A stretch of 64,000 bases of DNA from Morinoia aosen (lineage: Eukaryota; Arthropoda; Malacostraca; Amphipoda; Talitridae): NCBI GenBank assembly GCA_030386875.1, contig CM059573.1, forward strand, positions 27,569,891-27,633,890, read 5' to 3'. Below are positions 57,451-64,000 of the stretch, in pieces. The notes below the pieces were generated by a model. That model was not told the DNA's origin. It made no database searches and worked only from the letters and a program-made list of their open reading frames with translations. The position numbers and the translations under genes were made by a program. Within the stretch, counting starts at the first letter, position 1. Each line of letters starts with the position of its first letter.

Positions 57451-58674
57451 AGTGGTATTCATTGCGCGGCTCGCGATGTCTCAATTCACGGCTCTCGAAA
57501 AATATATAAATTAATTTATGTATAATTTATATAATATACGCTAACTTGCAGTAGCTGCGGCTCTCTCAATCAATGCGTTTAAGGGGATCTACTACCCTGG
57601 ACTCGACCTCTTCGTTCAAACTTCACTGTACATATTTCTATTGCACCGATGGGAACGAAAATTTACACGTGGATGTAAAATTTAATTGCGAACACATTTG
57701 CATCTATAAAATTTTTTGATTTTAGCAAAAAAAAATTATTTATTTCACGATTATTAGAAAAATATATATAGTTGCGCAAAACCCTACCCACTGTATAATT
57801 TACAACATAAAAACGTGATTTTGGTCTCATTTGACGCAGAAGGACTGTACCAAGACCGTAACGTAGGATTATTTTGAATTTCGGGTTAGAAAAAAATTTA
57901 TGGATACATATGTCAAATACGTGTAATAAGAAGACAAATTCAACATACTTTTTTTGATCTCAGATTACAGGGTTCTATTGCAACTAGGTAAATGAAAATG
58001 AATACCGACATGTGAAATTATATTCTAAACACATTTGATTTTATGAAAAATTTCGAAATTCGCGATAGAAAAGAAGTGATTGGGCGAACATTTATATATG
58101 TACATTTATATATATTTTCTGCGCAAAACCACATCCCTTCTACAACTTTCAACGTAGAAGCGTGATTTTGGTCTCATTCGATGCAGTTTGACAGTGGGAA
58201 CAGCGTAGCAAAACAAAATTCTATTTGAATTCTAAATTAAATTTTTATTTTGAAAAACTAAAAAAAAAATTATTTTATTTTTTTCAAATGTTGGATATGT
58301 GTACCTATAACTTTTTTCTAGGTCGAAAATCAAAAAATCCTACGTTACGGTCTTGGTACAGTCCTTCCGCGTGGAATGACACTAAAATCACGCATCTAGG
58401 TTAAAAATTATGTAGTGAGTAGGGTTTTGCGCAAGGATTTATATTTTTCTAATAATCGCGAAATAAATTATTTATTTATGCTGAAATCGAAAAATTTTAT
58501 AAATGCAAATGTGTTTGGCATTCAATTTTAAACATCTGCATGTATTTTTGTTCACCAAGTTGCGATAGAAATGGGAAACAAACATTTGTAAAATTTGGTA
58601 GTCAAAGGGTAGTCCAGGGTAATAGATTCCCTTAACCGAAGTGGCTCTCTTGCAAAAATTAGTGAATAACACTG
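57451..58674. mobile_element. hAT element carrying a nested palindrome
   Basis: Flanks GCCTAGAC (57443-57450) and GCCTAGAG (58675-58682) match in seven of eight bases. The left end is CAGTGGTATTCATTG and the right end on the other strand CAGTGTTATTCACTA, followed by GCGGCTC / GAGAGCC-type subterminal words. Only about 175 bp of the hAT sequence remains around the nested palindrome, so it was already a MITE-size copy. Confidence 0.85.
57583..58631. mobile_element. 1049-bp palindromic element with TTAA flanks
   Basis: TTAA stands at 57579-57582 and 58632-58635. Arms of about 290 bp (57583-57870, 58320-58631) begin GGGGATCTACTACCCTGGAC and GGGAATCTATTACCCTGGAC on opposite strands and share TGCGCAAAACCCTAC and ACCAAGACCGTAACGTAGG. 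A third, forward copy of the GCGCAAAACC...CGTGATTTTGGTCTCAT part lies at 58119-58180. TTAA target and GGG ends fit Kolobok- or piggyBac-like non-autonomous elements. No coding capacity. Confidence 0.9.
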
Positions 58675-58682
58675 GCCTAGAG

Positions 58683-59379
58683 CAACAAGCGTTCCTGACA
58701 GCTGCGCGTAGGCAGAAAAGAAAGCGGTTGATTACCTGCAATATTCACCCCCCACTTGCTTCCTGCATGCGTGCATTCTTTTCATCAAAGGAAGTATAGG
58801 TTAGGTAGAAGATCAGGAGTTGCTTGACGAAGGCATTTGGGGTGAGCAAAGCGAGGTATTGTTTTATGGACTAGTAACGTTAAAATTAACCCTGAAATGG
58901 AAAAACTAGTACCCAGTGTCAAGTACTTTGTTCGTAAGAAAAATACGATGGAAATCGGTATTTAAAAACTGTGTTAGAAACGCTCATTTTTATATGAAAA
59001 AATATCAAATGAGCTGGGATATCTGAAAGCACAATAACGTTGAAAAAATTGGTTAATTTTATTATAGATCAACCATTTTATTTCGTAGCTGATGATGTGC
59101 AACAGCGTGAAACAACCTCATTTTTTAGAATCTTGAATTCCAAGATGCTTTTCAACATATAAAATACTTTACAAGGAGTTCCTCACTCTCAATTTGCTTT
59201 CAAAAATTGCAAATTACTGACCCACCTCTTTTGCCTGAGAAAATTATTATCTCGTTCTGTCAACACAAATTAGGCAAAAACAAGGATCCAAAAGCGTTAG
59301 ATATGTTGATGACTTCCATGCATCTGCATGGATAGCTCTAATGTAGATTAAAAAATATGTCCTCGAAACAAATGCTTTC
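58683..59379. other. no gene seen
   Basis: Nothing supported. Confidence 0.45.
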
Positions 59380-59382
59380 TTA

Positions 59383-60655
59383 GGGTGCGTGCACACTACG
59401 AGCGGAGCGAGCGGAGCGGCGCGGAGCGTCGCGGCACGGAGCGGAGCGGTGCGGCGCGTGTGTTCACATGTGAGCTGAGCAGAGCGACCTACACAAGCAT
59501 CAGTCGCTATGGAGCGTTCCGTGAACGCGCTTCTGTGGCTCGACGGCAAAACGGAAACACTGGATCCATCCCATCAACATGAAGAGAGATCGCTATGGAG
59601 AATACCACTATCTCTTCGAAGCACTGAGGAGAGATGAATCACAATTCTACGAGTATTTACGGATGAAGCCGGCAACTTTTGATGTACTACAATCCCTTAT
59701 AGAAAGAAAAATTTCCAACGAGATTAGATAAATTTGATGTTTAGCAATACACAAATTTTTATTGAGGATACATGTAGAGCAAAGTAGTTAAAGCAAAGTT
59801 AAAGTCTTTCCATATAGGCTGTATCACATATATTACTACAGGTTTTCGTAGGCCAGTACGAACAAAAAAGTCTTGTGGTGACTTAAACGTGAGTGAACGT
59901 AAAGTAATTCCCTTCAGAAATTCAGGGTTGTGCCAGAGAAACCTAAGTGAAAAATACTGACAAATATTGACTTGTCCTGACCAAATAGTTCTCGAAATAC
60001 TGATATGCTTTCCGTTAGTATTGGAAAAAATCACCCAAGCTCTTAAAATTTTGCAACTTATTGTGTATTTGACACTCATCGAGTCCTCCTCATGATCATA
60101 CGGCCTCATTTTTCTGACATTTTACGGAAAAAATGAAAACTTTATTAAAAAATCGTACATAATTATACTTTAATCAAGATCATAAAATAAAATACACAGC
60201 ATCACAAGAAAGATGAAACTACATCACGAGAAAAGCAAAATAAATTCCTTAAACTGAAGCATTAATAAAGTAACTTATCAGAGAAAGCAGAAGAAAATAG
60301 AAATAAATGATTAATGAACCCAAATGGGAGAAATTACACTAAAATATTACATGTTACACTATCAGTTACAATTGTTATATGATTAGTTGTACAAATAACT
60401 AGTTATATAAAAAAAATTTTTAACTTGAACGACAATTCTACCCCTGTAAGATATCAAGATCCAAGGGCGGAGCCGAGGAGAAACGCTCGCCGCGAGCGTC
60501 AAAAAATCCCAACGAATTTCCCGAGCGTGCCGCTCCGCTCCGCTCCGCGCCGCGCCGCTTGTCGTGTGAACAGCCAAGCGTTTCTGCATTCAAACCTGTA
60601 CAAACATTATTGCCGCTCCACTCCGCGCCGCTCCGCTCGTAGTGTGAACGCACCC
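59383..60655. mobile_element. PIF/Harbinger element, 1273 bp, TTA target duplication
   Basis: TTA is present at 59380-59382 and 60656-60658. Ends are GGGTGCGTGCACACTACGAG and, on the other strand, GGGTGCGTTCACACTACGAG, running on into repeated GGAGCGG / GGCGCGGAG words. Subterminal GC-rich inverted words recur further in (59420-59460, 60515-60560). TTA/TWA targets and such ends are standard for PIF/Harbinger. Only a small part of a transposase is present. Confidence 0.95.
59525..59731 (+). pseudogene. Harbinger transposase N-terminal fragment
   Basis: The plus frame reads AKRKHWIHPINMKRDRYGEY followed by HYLFEALRRDESQFYEYLRM and TFDVLQSLIERKI, then a stop at 59729-59731. This matches the W-HPIN ... 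GEY--L---LR-D---F--YLRM----F--LL block at the start of Harbinger nucleases. There is no in-frame ATG before M of NMKRD, and the DDE nuclease core is deleted. A 116-codon minus-strand frame at 59759-60109 in the rest of the element is not recognised. Confidence 0.8.
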
Positions 60656-60658
60656 TTA

Positions 60659-61159
60659 GGTAAGGTCACTCCAGGCGCGGTTTTGCTAAGAAAATCAGAG
60701 GCATTATAATTTTTTTAGAAAACGATAAATTCGATTTGACGTAGAATTACGAGCAAGCATTGTTCGGAAAAAGAGACACCAAGATTTCAATCTATCTAAA
60801 TCTCATATATATAATTAATGGCGTCTAATAACAATACATTAATGATAAATTACAGGGCGCAGAATATCATCTAAACAAACGACATCAGTAACGTCAGCTG
60901 GAAATCTCTTCTGGTGCAAAGCTCAAGCTCAATGAAATGACAAGATAAATAAGTTATGAATATTTGGGCGTAAGTATGCAAACAGAACATGGTGTTGGTG
61001 ATAATCTGCTAAAAACTTTTGTTTTTTCTTAATCACAGACTCCTTACATTTATTAACAAACAATACTGAATCTTTGGTCTGCTAAAACGTAGATAATAAT
61101 GATGCTATCGCTAAAACTTTTACCGATTGTTTAAATGGACTATGCAAGATCTTTTAACT
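60659..61159. other. no gene seen
   Basis: Nothing supported. Confidence 0.45.
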
Positions 61160-62060
61160 CCAAGATTGTAAAAAAGATTAAGATCTCAAGCTCATCCATT
61201 TAGAGCACCGTCAACCAGTGGAAAGAACAAGGAGATTTCAAAGATCGGCCTCGGAGTAGGAGGTCCCGATTACAACTAATCACTCCTTTTGATTGTGCTG
61301 TTCTAGGGATCATCAGGGGAAACATAAGACGTCCTCAAGGAATATCGCCAGGGAGTGTGTAACCAGTCCTAGAACAAATGGGAGGATTGTCCACGATGGT
61401 TCGGGAGTGTCTTTTTCAACCCGCAAAAGAGGCAAACTCTTGATCAAAATTTAAGTATAAAAAAATTGGATAGAGGAGAAGTGTTGTAAACGAGATGAAA
61501 AGAGGCACGGTTGGTGAAATCGCCTATAGCATGACGGGAAGTTGTGCGCAGGAAATGGCTCATAACTTGAGCCCTAACTGCGCCTTTGAAAGAATGGTTT
61601 GGGCAATTGCTATTTAAATAGAGAGTTGGTCGCGTGATGAGACATTTTTTATCATGGAACTTCCCTCGCATTTTTTAGAATCCATATTGCGCTATCAAAG
61701 TATGTGCAGGTAGACATGAATGATATTCTGATGGCAATGTTTGATTCCACTTTCGAATATTTTACGAATAGTACACTGTGGACGTTGTAGTGAGATGGGA
61801 CGACGACCACGAATTTTCCCCAGATTTATTCTCATGATTTTGGTGAAAGGATATGTTCACCAGATTCACCAGATCTTAGTTCCAAGGATTTCTAGTATGG
61901 TCTTTACTTGAGTAAAATATATTCCAGAGTAGACAGTTTCGTTAGAAATTTAAAGTCTTCACTGTTCCGTGCATGTGACGATATTTCCAGTAATTGCTTC
62001 GTGTTGCATCGTGCGACGCCGATTCGCAGCTCTTGTTGCCAAGAAAGGCAACGATATTAA
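61160..62060 (+). pseudogene. mariner/Tc1-superfamily transposase, degenerate
   Basis: Near 61205-61290 the plus strand reads STVNQWKEQGDFKDRPRSRR, the helix-turn-helix linker with the GRPR-like basic motif in its usual place. At 61865-62050 come SPDLSSKDF, VDSFVRNLKSSLFRACDDIS and SCCQERQRY, matching the SPDLNPLDY, L--SL---WD-I and final tail blocks. The middle (61440-61740) is too decayed to place the first two Asp residues. At least four stops or shifts break it. Length of about 900 bp agrees with a nearly full-length but dead gene of about 340 codons. Confidence 0.7.
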
Positions 62061-64000
62061 ATAAGTTCACCAGCAAAATTTTATCATTTGTATATGTATC
62101 ACTACTTCAGTTTAAAAGAGAAATGGATGGTTTCATGTATTAATTTGACGTAATTTTTTTTTTTGTTCAAATGCCCTGACTTGCCTTATGATTTTCATGC
62201 GTAATAGTTTTTCAAATTCAGTGAAGGTATAGCTCACGGGATCGGAGCTTTATCTAATTGGACACTTCCGTGGAAGTTTTATCATGATTCAGTATTAAGA
62301 TACCAAACAATCACCGTGGTTCGTCATGTCGCAGTACAGTTTTTATCTACATGGATGAAAGGCTGAATCATTGTAAGATAATTATTTATAAACAGAAAAT
62401 AAAGGAGAGTAGCATCGGAAGTGTAACAAGGAAAATAGTGAAATAGATATGTTGAAAAAAAAGATGATGCCGTAACATTGCTATTTTAGTAAATATTCAT
62501 ATGTAAAAGTGTAAGACATACTTTCAACTACAAGCGCAATTTGATGAGTAGGTTCGTGTGCCTCATTCGCATTCTCTTGTAGAGGAGTTCCCATGGTTAC
62601 AGTAAGCGCGCGATACCGTGCCAATATAATCTACACATATCGTAACTCAGAGTACATAAACAATGACAAATACCTGTGAGATAGGAGTCAACTCGCGGAA
62701 TGTTTGTTCGCTGAAAATTTATCGCTAAATACTCGAGTCTGCTTCTTGAACCGTTTTGGAATATTTTCCACGAGTTTTCCGGGGGCATTTGTAGGTTGAC
62801 ATTAAAGTAAGTTATCAGTTAACATTTACTTTCGCACAGCTGAGAAAAGACAGGGATTAGAGGTGATGAAGCTGCGGTAGCAGTGGCGAGTGGTTGATTG
62901 CGCACAGAAGGCGGATGCATAGGCTCTTTGTGGTTACGTCTAATTTCGATATACATACTCTCGTTGAAGGCCGAAAAGTGCTCCCGGCCGAGATGGGGAA
63001 CTTCGGTGTTGCAGCGCAGCGTACCTGCGGTGTGCTCATCTTCTGACGGTGTCGCCGGAGAGCGCAGGCGTAATTTGAGGCGCATCCTCTTAGTTTGTTT
63101 CTCTGCTTCATGTTTCTAGTTTTATTTTAGTTTGCCTGGAGCTTATCTTCTTTTCATGTTTTTTTGTTCTAAATTCGTCTTGAGTGCTCTCCCAACTTAT
63201 ATCCTTGCGAGTCTGTGAAGACAAGCGCTTAATTAAATACCTGACTTACGCGACGAGTTTCGTCTATTACTCTTAGGCCACCCGCCCACTGAGGCGATGC
63301 GATAGATGAGACGTCGGACGAAAACCGAGCTCATCAAATCGCATGCAGCGCGTTGCATCAGTACCGCCCATTGAAGCAACTCGAATCACATGAGAACCTA
63401 ATAAACATATTGCATCTCTCAACAAGTCGAGCCCTGCTTTGAAGCGCTCAACTGCTAATTAGCTGCGTGGCGGGAAATTTTATGTGTACAAATTCTAGTG
63501 ACCGTAATGCTCTGCTCTGTAATGACCATTTGCATAACATATCCTGGAAGTTTCTGCCAATGTACAGCACATCACTTGAATCATGCAGCGCCGATCGTTC
63601 CTGAATAAGGCATATCAATTTTTCACTTGTGTCCATTTACAGTTGGGAGTCCATCACAGAAAAACTAAAAGCTCGTACGTGATATCCAACTGCCAGACAA
63701 GCTCAAGCCTCGAAGTCGTTGGTCAGTACTAGCTGCAAGCGCTATGGATGCCAAGCAGCGCCATATTTTTGTATTTCATTTCCCGCAGCATTGCATAGAA
63801 AAATCTTACTCATTTCAATTAACATTTAGAATACCTATTTAATGTCTATTATAGTTATTTGTGGGTTTTGAAACTTTTATGAATGTTTTTTTGCACAATG
63901 GTCAATGTTTCGTACCAATTATCGCTAATATATGAGAAAAGCAACTTTATACATTGTCTACCTCACGCTGTCGCCAAAGAATGCATCACTTTAATGAGAA
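62061..64000. other. no gene supported; possible TIR at 63276
   Basis: A GC-richer patch at 62860-63110 has open frames on both strands without motif and might be an exon or CpG-type promoter. At 63274 TTA is followed by GGCCACCCGCCCACTGAGGC, which resembles a Harbinger-type left end, but no right end is in the window. Confidence 0.3.

Noticed and set aside
1-64000. CRISPR arrays, prophage or bacterial operons
   Set aside because: No spaced identical repeats with unique spacers, no Shine-Dalgarno-led gene runs; all coding remnants are eukaryotic transposons.

Overview
The window looks like a stretch of a nuclear arthropod genome: AT-rich, no operon-like gene packing, one intronless secreted-protein gene with eukaryotic signals, and many transposon remnants of kinds common in insects and crustaceans (mariner, hAT, PIF/Harbinger, Penelope-like and LINE elements). 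Order and species cannot be decided from the sequence alone. No rRNA gene, intact tRNA gene, CRISPR array or bacterial operon was seen.

Layout. 0-9.6 kb: a 13-bp minisatellite, a mariner transposase tail, a 3.9-kb giant palindrome (4403-8334) carrying three later insertions, and mariner fragments on the minus strand. 9.7-18 kb: a LINE endonuclease fragment, four consecutive palindromic repeat units of three families, a 5'-truncated LINE with a (TAA)n tail, and a LINE fragment interrupted by a tRNA-derived SINE. 18-25.5 kb: mostly featureless AT-rich DNA with one TTAA-flanked MITE candidate. 25.5-38.1 kb: three decayed LINEs (two with other repeats inside), a possible solo LTR, a hAT element nested in a second TIR element, and another palindromic family. 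38-47 kb: a tRNA-like fragment, a short mariner derivative, a perfect 27-bp hairpin and a pseudogene built of 23-residue STPR-like repeats. 47.3-50.2 kb: the gene-bearing part, with a 423-residue secreted glycoprotein gene on the minus strand and two exon-like, Cys-containing open segments behind it. 51.1-53.2 kb: a 5'-truncated Penelope-like element with inverted long terminal repeats. 57.4-62.1 kb: a palindrome nested in a hAT element, a PIF/Harbinger element with perfect TSDs, and a mariner/Tc1 remnant.

How it fits together: the genes do not form a pathway. The dominant signal is repeated self-insertion. Long inverted-repeat elements are unusually frequent (nine or more in 64 kb), and several insertions can be ordered in time because one interrupts another. 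The most useful observations are the giant palindrome with its three datable insertions, two palindrome families that share sequence at several sites, the Penelope-like element with inverted repeats, and the unrecognised 423-residue secreted protein. All family names come from motif recognition by eye; no search was run.
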